NCBI GenBank assembly: GCA_013817135.1 | Contig: JACDDF010000099.1 | Coordinates: 1-7,265, forward strand | Reading direction: 5' to 3' | Source of the DNA: Nitrospirales bacterium | GTDB lineage: Bacteria > Nitrospirota > Nitrospiria > Nitrospirales > UBA8639 | DNA: 7,265 bases | Shown here: piece by piece, positions 1 to 6,162 of the stretch | Layout: every line of letters starts with the position of its first letter | How positions within the stretch are numbered: position 1 is the first letter of the stretch | Program-made: the position numbers and the translations under genes | The notes under the pieces: model-generated | Database searches by the model: none | The model's input: the letters and a program-made list of their open reading frames with translations, nothing else | Told to the model about the DNA's origin: nothing

Positions 1-375
1 ACCAACCTTAATGGGCAAAGCTCTTGACCCCTTTACCCCAAATACCAATGTGAATATCTCTTTGCTGGCCGACACATGGATAGTGGATAAGGTTATTAAC
101 ACCGTCGTCTGAATCGAGGCCGCGATGGCCTCACACAAGCCATCGGAATCTCGATCTAGCAAGGCACGCCGCACCTGCTTCATACGAATACGACCTTGAG
201 AAGTGGCAGCCATTTTTTGCTCCACAGGAGAAAGGGTCCCTTTCAAGGAGGCGATGATCTGATCCGCGGAACAAAAGCCCTGGACGTGAACCTGATTCCA
301 CCCGAGAGAATCCCTCCAGAATGTGCAGAGGGCTTCACTAAGCGCTTTTTTCGTGCTTACCTGGTTCACTATCAC
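1..375 (-). CDS. MpsC-like (DUF2294) protein, copy 1, 3' end cut by window edge
   Basis: The reading frame is open from a GTG at 375 to the left edge, giving 125 visible codons with no stop. It aligns without gaps to the second copy at 5357-5731: 73 of 109 residues are identical by hand count. It shares the family core, a TLSPVEQKMAATS block followed by GRIRMKQVRRALL, then a STIHVS strand. This pattern matches DUF2294/MpsC, which in Staphylococcus belongs to the Mps membrane-potential and bicarbonate system; its molecular role is poorly defined. The ATG used by copy 2 is AAG here, so I chose the GTG at 375, which has AGGGGAG eight bases upstream. The stop position of copy 2 is a sense codon (AAG) here, so the C-terminus runs longer. 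It lies 37 bases after the 788-aa gene and is probably co-transcribed with it. Family call fairly sure; function unknown. Confidence 0.8.
   Translation of the reverse strand, partial: MIVNQVSTKKALSEALCTFWRDSLGWNQVHVQGFCSADQIIASLKGTLSPVEQKMAATSQGRIRMKQVRRALLDRDSDGLCEAIAASIQTTVLITLSTIHVSASKEIFTLVFGVKGSRALPIKVG
51..370. repeat. Direct paralogous repeat, left copy (partner 5401-5720)
   Basis: These 320 bases align without gaps to 5401-5720 at a constant offset of 5350. About 247 of 320 positions are identical by hand count, roughly 77%. The repeat is simply the body of the two MpsC-like genes in the same orientation. The divergence points to an old duplication or to separate acquisition. Confidence 0.85.
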
Positions 376-383
376 TAGCTTGA

Positions 384-390
384 CTCCCCT
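384..390 (-). promoter_or_regulatory. Ribosome binding site deciding the GTG start of MpsC-like copy 1
   Basis: The minus strand reads AGGGGAG, then eight bases, then GTG at 375. No in-frame ATG exists between this site and the preceding gene's stop. Copy 2 has its GGAGAG in nearly the same aligned place, which supports the choice. Confidence 0.6.
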
Positions 391-406
391 TTCTTTCCTA
401 TTGCCC

Positions 407-418
407 TGCTTCTCAGTA
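407..418. repeat. 12-base block shared with 5806-5817, beside MpsC-like copy 1
   Basis: The plus-strand block TGCTTCTCAGTA occurs identically at 5806-5817. In both places it covers the last Tyr codon and TGA stop of the gene upstream of an MpsC-like copy, plus six bases beyond the stop. It may mark the edge of the duplicated segment. Confidence 0.45.
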
Positions 419-2779
419 TGCCGCAGGTTTTGAGAGGGGGCGGCTCGTGATCATTTCGATAGCATGAAATCGATCAAAGTTCGCCGCCAATTCCCCTGTG
501 GTGATCAACCCTATCTGCCCTCCGCTTTGCAGTGGTTCAACAGCCGGCAACTGCGCCTCGTACCCATCCAGATACACCTCTAACCGAGGATGGTCTACAT
601 GGGCGGAATTTACGACTTGCACTCTCAGAACATGCCAGGAGCCTTTTTTCAATTTTCCCTGCCCAGTTCCGAGTAAGTGTGTTTTTCCGTTCTTGATCCG
701 ATACAAACTCAACTGACCGGTACCTGGGTTTACGGTCACTGCATAAAAATTCAGATTATCCTTGGCTGACAACACGATGCCAGCCTCACCTTGTCCCGTT
801 GAGGACACCTGCCGAAAATTCACAACAATATCTGCTTGCTCAAAGGGGGTTGTGTCGGCCAGTAATACCCGAAAACATCCAGGCTCCAAACAGGGTGAAG
901 TTTGAGTGAGCACTTGTGGCGCGGAACGGGCCGTTGAATCCACCGCAATTTGCCAAAAGTCAAATATTTTTTGATTGTTCGTCCCACCAGTAAAACCGGA
1001 GGGAACACTCCCAACGGTATCCTGGTCGAAATCCCAAGTTCGAAACATGTTGTGATCTTGAATCGTATGATGCACAACGGTATCCATAACTTCAGATGAT
1101 CGTACGGGTGGAGAAATTACGGTTTGAGTCCCCTCCGGCACTAGGGCTTTCACTAGATCATTCCCAATTAAATGAGGCCAGACCCCAGCAATACCAAGAA
1201 TCTGATCGTGTAAAGATCTGGAAAATTCCACACTGGCTTGTAGCCGCGCTTGATCTCGAGGTACCGATAAAGCCTCAATGATCAAGGACGCCTGCGCCGC
1301 GACAAGCTTATCTAGAGGAGAGACTGAAAGGCGGAGTGATTCTTTGGCTTCCTCACGCGCTTGGGGAAGCCATGGATGGTCATAGCGCCGGTTCCAGGAG
1401 AGCCACTGGACTCGGTCCCAGGCAATTTCCGACAATAATTGGCCCCGAAGGACTTGATCCGTGGGGGAGGCTTTTTCCAATAGTTCTTCGTGCATGCGTA
1501 GGGCCGAAGCTGAATCATTGTTCCAGCGATATAAGACTCCAAGAATGCGCTTCATTTCTGGGGTGCCTGCGTTATCTCGGACGGCGATTTCTAAAGCGGG
1601 AAAGGCGGCAAAGAACGCATCCGCCGCACGGGAGTGACCCGTCGCTACTTCGGTAAATTCCTGTCGCCAGGTCTGGGCTTGAAGGTTCCAGTACAATTCG
1701 ACAAGTCTGTCTTGTGTGGCTTCATCCGTTGCGCCAATTCCTCCTCTAACCATTCCCTCCCGAAGAAAGGTCCGGTACAAATCATTCCCTAAAGCCGCAT
1801 TTAAGGCAGGGTTATTGGGGTCTAATAACAAGAGACGGCGATACTTCCCGAGCCGGTCAGTAACCGAATCCAATCGTTGAGACTGACGTAGCTCGTCTTC
1901 AAAGAGTTGCGCAGACTGGTCACGGTCCCACCATTTTGGGGACTCGGGCAGAATGCCAGGGGAGCCGGGCTGCGCTAGTTGCGGGGCATCCACGAGTGCC
2001 TCGTTCACGATCGCCTGGTCCACGGCATAACCATAATTCCGAAGACCACTGACCACGAAAAATCTGGCAAGAAGCGTTCGAACAGGACCATATCGACGGA
2101 TAACTCCACTGGCCCACCAGGGCTCACCGGGCCGTAAGGCCAAAGGTGCCACCATAGGATTCGGGTAGGTCACGAGGAGATGTACCTCTCTAACTTGGAC
2201 TTCGACCGAGTTCTCCTCGGACACAAGGATCAAGCCCCCTGGACGGGGTGGCTGTGTCATTGCCACAGCCATTTGGGAAAGAGTAGCCTGCTCGCCTTGA
2301 GGGAAAACTGCCGGGGAGAGCGCTATTGCCGGCGGATAATCTTTCCAGAAATCCGCATGTTGATGGCTCTCATGGATGAGTCCAAACCCTGTTCCTCGCC
2401 CCATAGCACCAAAAATTCCTGATTCCGGCTCATCACTAACCATCTCCTGGTGGGCAGTTAAGGTATCCTCCCAACAGGCGTTGGCCACTGATTCCGAGAG
2501 AGGGTTACTAGAGGACCCTCTCTGTTTTTGCTGTCTGGCTAAACAACCCAGATCGAGGGACGCCCACTCTTCCACTCGCCCAGCCGCCATAGCTTCCGCG
2601 TACTGTAGAACCAGGCTGGACATACTCTCTACCTCTGCCCCATGGCATGCTTCCGCGTGGCTTGGTTGATTGGATGGGTCGGTCGCAGCAAGGACCTGGG
2701 GCGTAGTCACCTGAGGGCCTCCTGCAAAAAAGGCCAGTGTGGTGGCCACGTGACAGATGTGTTGTACAATTCGATTCAT
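413..2779 (-). CDS. Exported 788-aa protein with helical repeat-like middle and C-terminal LamG/DUF1080-like domain
   Basis: I do not recognise a named family for the whole protein. Residues 1-32 look like a signal peptide (hydrophobic VATTLAFFAG, likely cleavage near VLAA), so it should be periplasmic or outer-surface. Residues 50-120 are helical. Residues 180-260 appear mixed alpha/beta, with a WW pair at 221-222. Residues 300-520 are helical and TPR-like (LLLDPNNPALNAALGNDLY; ILGVLYRWNNDSASALRMHEELL). Residues 570-775 form a beta-rich domain with features of concanavalin-like LamG/DUF1080 folds: WDFDQDTVGSVPSGF, AGIVLSAKDNLNFYAVTV, WHVLRVQVVN, LEVYLDGY, GQIGLIT. Such domains often bind sugars or proteins, but no catalytic residue is evident. 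The ATG at 2779 has only a weak GAGAGAG upstream. It follows the 150-aa exported protein by 79 bases, so the two probably belong to one envelope module. Confidence 0.85.
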   Translation of the reverse strand: MNRIVQHICHVATTLAFFAGGPQVTTPQVLAATDPSNQPSHAEACHGAEVESMSSLVLQYAEAMAAGRVEEWASLDLGCLARQQKQRGSSSNPLSESVANACWEDTLTAHQEMVSDEPESGIFGAMGRGTGFGLIHESHQHADFWKDYPPAIALSPAVFPQGEQATLSQMAVAMTQPPRPGGLILVSEENSVEVQVREVHLLVTYPNPMVAPLALRPGEPWWASGVIRRYGPVRTLLARFFVVSGLRNYGYAVDQAIVNEALVDAPQLAQPGSPGILPESPKWWDRDQSAQLFEDELRQSQRLDSVTDRLGKYRRLLLLDPNNPALNAALGNDLYRTFLREGMVRGGIGATDEATQDRLVELYWNLQAQTWRQEFTEVATGHSRAADAFFAAFPALEIAVRDNAGTPEMKRILGVLYRWNNDSASALRMHEELLEKASPTDQVLRGQLLSEIAWDRVQWLSWNRRYDHPWLPQAREEAKESLRLSVSPLDKLVAAQASLIIEALSVPRDQARLQASVEFSRSLHDQILGIAGVWPHLIGNDLVKALVPEGTQTVISPPVRSSEVMDTVVHHTIQDHNMFRTWDFDQDTVGSVPSGFTGGTNNQKIFDFWQIAVDSTARSAPQVLTQTSPCLEPGCFRVLLADTTPFEQADIVVNFRQVSSTGQGEAGIVLSAKDNLNFYAVTVNPGTGQLSLYRIKNGKTHLLGTGQGKLKKGSWHVLRVQVVNSAHVDHPRLEVYLDGYEAQLPAVEPLQSGGQIGLITTGELAANFDRFHAIEMITSRPLSKPAAY

Positions 2780-2843
2780 GGGATTTCTCTCTCAAATAGG
2801 ACTCAACTCGCCCACGCACCATTGAATTGGGAGTGCTCGGCTA

Positions 2844-2860
2844 AATCCTTACCAAGGATT
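2844..2860 (-). other. Perfect 7-bp hairpin at the end of the 150-aa gene
   Basis: The minus strand reads AATCCTT-GGT-AAGGATT, a seven-base-pair stem with a three-base loop. It begins inside the TAA stop of the 150-aa gene. It is followed by TTAGCC rather than a T-run, so it is not a standard intrinsic terminator. It could adjust mRNA stability or coupling to the 788-aa gene. Confidence 0.4.
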
Positions 2861-3311
2861 AATAATCAGGTTGCTGTGGATACGGTTGCGTATGACTACA
2901 CAGCACGTTCAGCCTGTGCGTCCCTCGCCCTTTCACACATTGGTCCAATGACGAGTCAAATTGAAGCAAGCCCATGCGGGACACGGTAAAAGGAAAATTA
3001 AAAGTATAGGTCCCGAATTGGTACTGCCCCGGATTGAGACGGAGTTCTTTCACCGCTGTGGTTGTCAATGCCTCGGAACTGATTGGATCCATGGTATAAA
3101 TCAATGGGGTCACTCCTGGTACGTTCCACGAGGTCGGAGGAACCAGGGCCGTTGCGTCCACCGTGATGGAAAATTCCCGCAAGAGCGGATTGATCGTCTC
3201 GGCTGTTTGCCCGACCGGGACCATGACAAGAGAAGCAACCGCCCAGAGAAGGGCGAGGCGTCCTTTCCACAGGTGGGCTTGAGTTAACTTAGTAAATTTT
3301 CTTGAGTTCAT
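2859..3311 (-). CDS. Small exported protein, 150 aa, conserved-looking, function unknown
   Basis: I do not recognise the family. Residues 1-37 form a signal peptide: basic start with KGR, hydrophobic LALLWAVASLVMVPV, likely cleavage after GQTA. The mature part is short and beta-rich (FSITVDATALVPP, TPLIYTMDP, QYQFGTYTFNFPFTV). It carries two cysteines, C125 and C138, around GRGTHRLNVLC, which could form a disulfide in the periplasm. The C-terminal dozen residues, rich in Pro and Gln, are probably disordered. The ATG at 3311 lies inside the end of the upstream phosphatase-like gene, a 23-base overlap. It has a clear GGAGG ten bases upstream (3322-3326), so translational coupling is likely. Its position between two other exported proteins suggests a shared envelope role. 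The ORF is real; its function is open. Confidence 0.78.
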   Translation of the reverse strand: MNSRKFTKLTQAHLWKGRLALLWAVASLVMVPVGQTAETINPLLREFSITVDATALVPPTSWNVPGVTPLIYTMDPISSEALTTTAVKELRLNPGQYQFGTYTFNFPFTVSRMGLLQFDSSLDQCVKGRGTHRLNVLCSHTQPYPQQPDY

Positions 3312-4332
3312 TGTCCGTGGTCCTCCGTTCCGGGATAGCTTGAAAAATCTCTTTCACGGCATGGCTGTCCCATTCGGTGTGGGTTTCTAATCCGAGGGCG
3401 TACATGATTGTGGCTCCAGCATCCAACAAGCTGACCGGTTGGGAAATAGCGTGGTGTTTTTTCACGTTTGTCCCCCAAGCAATTAACGGGACAGTGGGGG
3501 CTAGCGCCACTGTTTCCCCCTTCTTCACTTTTTTTGCGAGAGGATAGAGGGGACCACTGTTTAATCCAGTCACAATGAATATCGTGCGGTCTAAGACGCC
3601 AATTTCTTCATAATTCTTCATGATTTGGTCAATGGCGTTATCAATGGAAGTGATCTCGGCAGAATATTTTGGTGAATCCCAGCCATATTTTTTTCCAATT
3701 CGGGCGGCTGTTGGGAAATGTGCCAACAGAAGGTTTGGCACGCCAAAGAGCCGGAACCCATAGCCACCCTGGCTAGTAACCTTTTGGAGAAAGTCTTGAA
3801 TGAAGACCGACACGGTTTCAGGCGTACATTGTGGTTTGGTATAGCCGCACACTTGAGAGTCGACATAAATTTCAGGCCGGACCAATTGATAAAGCCGTTC
3901 ATCCATGAGAAACACACCGGTGTCCGCTCCGCCTGCTAGATCCATATAGTCGAAGACCGTGGGCGAGCGCATGAACGACCGGGCAAAATCGTAGGTTTCC
4001 CACTCGGCAGTCACTCGATGTTTGGCGACTGGAAGGCCGGTGAGAAGTGAGGCCATGGCCGACACGGTGAGCGGTGGGGTAATGGATTGAGCCGACCATG
4101 TGACGGCCCCTTCTCTCGCTAATTTAGCAAGAATTGGCATGGCCCCATTTTGAATGTTGGATGGCTTGACCCCTTCCAGCACAACAAGAACGATATGATC
4201 AGCTGGCGCTGCTGATGCTGTCGAAACCATGAGTCCGGCAAGGCTCAACCACGCCATCCCTGTGACCATCAAAATCCGTCTGATTGCTTTGCCCATCATC
4301 TGAGGCCTGTGAGTTTCCCAGAAAGTACTCAT
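3289..4332 (-). CDS. Exported alkaline-phosphatase-superfamily protein (type I phosphodiesterase/NPP-like), probably metal-site degenerate
   Basis: This 347-aa protein has the layout of the phosphodiesterase/nucleotide pyrophosphatase family, whose members hydrolyse phosphate esters with two metal ions. Seen here are IVLVVLEGVKP near the N-terminus, the nucleophile segment TPPLTVSAMASLLTG (Thr 89), KKYGWDSPKY, IFIVTGLNSGP and PLIAWGT. Several expected ligands look replaced: Asp of the DG motif is Glu 53, the D..GH pair is Ala 210/Lys 214, and the DH pair is Leu 257/Asn 258. It may therefore be inactive or have changed chemistry. A signal peptide spans about residues 12-44 (basic KAIRR, then a hydrophobic stretch, ending STASAA). 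I prefer the ATG at 4332, preceded by AGGG with eight-base spacing. The open frame extends to an ATG at 4458, but that would put 54 odd residues before the signal and has no well-placed ribosome site; 4299 is another option. It overlaps the 150-aa gene. Confidence 0.8.
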   Translation of the reverse strand: MSTFWETHRPQMMGKAIRRILMVTGMAWLSLAGLMVSTASAAPADHIVLVVLEGVKPSNIQNGAMPILAKLAREGAVTWSAQSITPPLTVSAMASLLTGLPVAKHRVTAEWETYDFARSFMRSPTVFDYMDLAGGADTGVFLMDERLYQLVRPEIYVDSQVCGYTKPQCTPETVSVFIQDFLQKVTSQGGYGFRLFGVPNLLLAHFPTAARIGKKYGWDSPKYSAEITSIDNAIDQIMKNYEEIGVLDRTIFIVTGLNSGPLYPLAKKVKKGETVALAPTVPLIAWGTNVKKHHAISQPVSLLDAGATIMYALGLETHTEWDSHAVKEIFQAIPERRTTDNELKKIY

Positions 4333-4477
4333 AAGTTTTGCCCTATTCCACTTTAAAAAAGATACGGGACCTAGACTGTCTCCATTGGTATTTGTTTCCA
4401 AAGTTCTTCTCTTTGCTACCGCCACGGCTGATACTGTGCGTGAGGCCGCGCTCGTCATGGCCGACGGGTCTGTCCTC

Positions 4478-4500
4478 TGAATCGTTTCGCCGTTGATTCA
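4478..4500. other. Inverted repeat at the stop of the CysD-like gene
   Basis: TGAATC at 4478-4483 pairs with GATTCA at 4495-4500 around an 11-base loop. On the minus strand the first arm starts with the TGA stop of the CysD-like gene. No T-run follows, so terminator activity is doubtful. Confidence 0.3.
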
Positions 4501-5295
4501 CATATGTCCAAGCTTGCGTTGTTGTTCCATCCCATGGCCTTCATCCTGAGCACGCCCCACACGTTCCGCAATCTTTGTGTTTTGAAGTTCTATGAGAACT
4601 TCATCCACTCTGCTTGTAGGAGAATTCACAGATTTCGTACAGGGTACGCACCCCAGGCTGCGAAAACGCGTCCCGTCCCCTTTATTGAAATACATGTCTG
4701 GAAGAGGAACATCTTCCAACTGAAGGTATTCCCAGATATTCATTTCCGTCCAGTCAAAAAGGGGGTGGATACGAATGTGCTCACCATCAGGAAATGATGT
4801 TTTATATTGATGCCATAGCTCCGGGGGTTGTTCACGGAAATCCCATTCCCCTTGCTTGTTGCGTGGCGAGAAATAACGCTCTTTCGCTCTGGTCCCTTCT
4901 TCATCCGATCGAATACCCAGAATAATGGCTGAATAGCCCTGCTCGGCAATGACCTGATTCATCGCCTCGACCTTGAGAGCTGTGCAACAGGCCACTCGCC
5001 CCACCGTGTGGCTCATCCCCTGGTCCAGAGCCGCCTGGTTTTGGCCGACCACCAGGCGTAACCGCCATTCGCGACAGATCCGGTCACGATACTCAATCAG
5101 TTCAGGCATTTCATAGCCCGTATCGATATGAACGAGGGGAAACGGCACGTGGCCAAAGAAGGCCTTCCGTGTGAGCCAAAGCAGGACGGTCGAGTCTTTT
5201 CCCATCGACCAGAGCATCGCCAGATGCTCAAAGTGCTTATACGCCTCCCGTAGGATATACACACTCTGATCTTCTAACTGTCGCAAGTGTTTCAT
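4498..5295 (-). CDS. cysD: CysD-like PAPS-reductase-superfamily protein with CC...CxxC cysteines
   Basis: This 265-aa protein resembles CysD, the small subunit of ATP sulfurylase, which adenylates sulfate to APS with its GTPase partner CysN. CysD-like marks are HLRQLEDQS at the N-terminus, the ATP pyrophosphatase loop SMGKDST (30-36), PFPLVHIDTGYE, SDEEGTRAKER (130-140), PELWHQY, DWTEMNIWEY, FRSLGC and a C-terminus of the GRAQDEGHGMEQQRKLGHM type. It is shorter than E. coli CysD (302 aa). Unlike E. coli CysD, it has C103-C104 and C216-x-x-C219 (GCVPCT), the arrangement that binds a [4Fe-4S] cluster in APS reductases. The catalytic C-terminal cysteine of those reductases (ECGLH-type tail) is absent. 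No cysN or cysC is in the window. The start at 5295 is supported by alignment to the CysD N-terminus. Activity is uncertain: sulfate activation is the default, and a related nucleotide-sulfur reaction is possible. Confidence 0.85.
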   Translation of the reverse strand: MKHLRQLEDQSVYILREAYKHFEHLAMLWSMGKDSTVLLWLTRKAFFGHVPFPLVHIDTGYEMPELIEYRDRICREWRLRLVVGQNQAALDQGMSHTVGRVACCTALKVEAMNQVIAEQGYSAIILGIRSDEEGTRAKERYFSPRNKQGEWDFREQPPELWHQYKTSFPDGEHIRIHPLFDWTEMNIWEYLQLEDVPLPDMYFNKGDGTRFRSLGCVPCTKSVNSPTSRVDEVLIELQNTKIAERVGRAQDEGHGMEQQRKLGHM

Positions 5296-5323
5296 GGGGA
5301 CATTCTCACATCTGGCTCCTCAT

Positions 5324-5343
5324 GGCTCGTATACTCACGAACC
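5324..5343 (-). other. Hairpin between MpsC-like copy 2 and the CysD-like gene
   Basis: On the minus strand GGTTCGT-GAGTAT-ACGAGCC can form a seven-pair stem with one G-U wobble and a six-base loop. It lies in the 61-base gap ahead of the CysD-like start. It has no T-run, so it is not a clear terminator. It could be an mRNA processing or attenuation element. Confidence 0.35.
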
Positions 5344-5356
5344 TCTTACTTATCCT

Positions 5357-5731
5357 CTAGTGGGCTAAGGCCTTGACCTCATTGGCCCCAAATACCAATG
5401 TAAACCTTTCTTCGTTCGCCGACACATGGATAGTGGTTAACGTTATACACACCGTCGTCTGGGTGGCTGTCGCAATAGCTTCACACAAGCCATTGCGACC
5501 TTGATTTATGAGGGCACGCCGTATCTGCTTCATACGCATGCGGCCTTCGGAGGTGGCAGCCATTTTCTGTTCCGCGGGAGAAAGCATCCCTCTTAAGGAA
5601 ACGATGATTTGATCCGCAGGAAGGAAGACCTGGACTTCAATCTGATTCCACTCTAGGAAATCACTCCAGAATGTGCAGACGGCTTCACCGACGGCTTTTC
5701 CCGTGCTTGCCTGGCTCAACGTGGTTAGCAT
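5357..5731 (-). CDS. MpsC-like (DUF2294) protein, copy 2, complete
   Basis: This 124-aa soluble-looking protein has no signal peptide or membrane segment. It matches the DUF2294/MpsC family in length and core motifs: ADQIIVSLRGMLSPAEQ at 39-55, then KMAATSEGRMRMKQIRRALI, then LTTIHVSANEERFTLVFG. In Staphylococcus MpsC accompanies MpsA and MpsB (the DabB/DabA-type bicarbonate and cation system), but its own activity is not established and no such genes are here. I chose the ATG at 5731 because GGAGAG lies seven bases upstream. The longer open frame from 5746 has no ribosome site and adds only five residues. A cysteine in EAVCTFW (C19) and one in GLCEAIA (C83) are shared with copy 1. It sits between the isocitrate dehydrogenase pair and the CysD-like gene. 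Confidence 0.82.
   Translation of the reverse strand: MLTTLSQASTGKAVGEAVCTFWSDFLEWNQIEVQVFLPADQIIVSLRGMLSPAEQKMAATSEGRMRMKQIRRALINQGRNGLCEAIATATQTTVCITLTTIHVSANEERFTLVFGANEVKALAH
5401..5720. repeat. Direct paralogous repeat, right copy (partner 51-370)
   Basis: This is the gap-free partner of 51-370 at about 77% identity. Together the copies bracket a block of about 5 kb containing four genes. Confidence 0.85.
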
Positions 5732-5738
5732 GACTTCG

Positions 5739-5744
5739 CTCTCC
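5739..5744 (-). promoter_or_regulatory. Ribosome binding site deciding the start of MpsC-like copy 2
   Basis: GGAGAG is followed by seven bases and the ATG at 5731. The site overlaps the alternative ATG at 5746, which itself has only A/C-rich sequence upstream, so the downstream ATG is the better start. Confidence 0.65.
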
Positions 5745-5753
5745 ATTGTTTGA

Positions 5754-5759
5754 TTTATA
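5754..5759 (-). promoter_or_regulatory. Possible -10 element upstream of MpsC-like copy 2
   Basis: The minus strand reads TATAAA here, five of six matches to the sigma-70 -10 box. Transcription would start near 5747, just ahead of the GGAGAG site. No recognisable -35 box lies at the right distance, so this is weak. Confidence 0.2.
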
Positions 5760-5805
5760 CCCGGAAATGCCTCTCTTCCGCTCCGCCTTCCCTTGTCCCA
5801 AGTGT

Positions 5806-5817
5806 TGCTTCTCAGTA
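5806..5817. repeat. 12-base block shared with 407-418
   Basis: The block TGCTTCTCAGTA spans the Tyr-stop end of the 114-aa gene and is identical to the block at the end of the 788-aa gene. Both occurrences lie upstream of an MpsC-like copy in the direction of transcription. Confidence 0.45.
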
Positions 5818-6156
5818 CGCCTTGCTGTACCCGGCCTCACCGTTATAGGTCCACAATTTCTGTACCGCCGACCACCACCACTTTTGGCCGAACTGTTCCA
5901 GGAATGTGTTGACATCGGCATCCTGAATGTCCTTGGTTGCCATAAACCGGCATCGGTACCAATTCACCATCAGCAGGTCAGGGCTCACATACCCCGGCCA
6001 CACTTTTGTCCCTCGGTTAGAAATGAACTCACATTTAAATGGGCCATACTCTTTAAATTGGGGAATGCCCTCTTCCGTAATGATATAGACGTCAATCCCC
6101 ACTAATTTGGTGTCTTTCTTTTTCCGTGTTTTGATTGCCTCAGCGGTAAAATTCAT
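5812..6156 (-). CDS. Stand-alone isocitrate-dehydrogenase C-terminal-domain-like protein, 114 aa
   Basis: The protein is cytoplasmic: a basic lead (KTRKKKDTK), then LVGIDVYI, then CEFISNRGTKVWP (42-54), NWYRCRF (65-71), a Trp cluster (93-95) and a GEAGYSKAY end. From memory, the C-terminal extension of Thermus and Rickettsia isocitrate dehydrogenases has the same order: GVDV strand, SNRGT-VYP, YR-RF, then an end like GY/F-x-x-AQGE. I therefore infer that it is this accessory domain encoded as a separate gene. The neighbouring dehydrogenase is only 339 aa and lacks the extension, which fits. The ATG at 6156 has a strong AAGGAG six bases upstream. The gene is 74 bases after icd in a different frame, with its own start signals, so it is not a simple broken extension. 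A subunit or regulatory partner of the dehydrogenase is the likely role; this has not been shown. Confidence 0.8.
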   Translation of the reverse strand: MNFTAEAIKTRKKKDTKLVGIDVYIITEEGIPQFKEYGPFKCEFISNRGTKVWPGYVSPDLLMVNWYRCRFMATKDIQDADVNTFLEQFGQKWWWSAVQKLWTYNGEAGYSKAY

Positions 6157-6162
6157 CGAGGT

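Noticed and set aside
1..375. MpsC-like copy 1 as a pseudogene
   Set aside because: No frameshift or stop occurs in the visible frame, the alignment is gap-free, and the lost ATG is replaced by a GTG with a good ribosome site. Only the 3' end is missing, because of the window edge.
196..378. 60-aa plus-strand frame opposite MpsC-like copy 1
   Set aside because: The minus-strand frame aligns to the second copy residue by residue, so the plus-strand frame is a shadow.
2642..3287. Plus-strand frames of 115 and 108 aa across the 788-aa and 150-aa genes
   Set aside because: They lie opposite genes with signal peptides and a good ribosome site. Their composition is random-looking, rich in Gly, Arg, His and Cys.
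4333..4458. N-terminal extension of the phosphatase-like gene to an ATG at 4458
   Set aside because: It would place 54 low-complexity residues before a normal signal peptide, and no ribosome site is well placed. The ATG at 4332 has AGGG at good spacing. A later promoter or start cannot be excluded.
51..5720. Direct repeats as ends of a transposon
   Set aside because: The repeats are the coding bodies of two paralogous genes at about 77% identity. No transposase, terminal inverted repeat or target-site duplication was seen.
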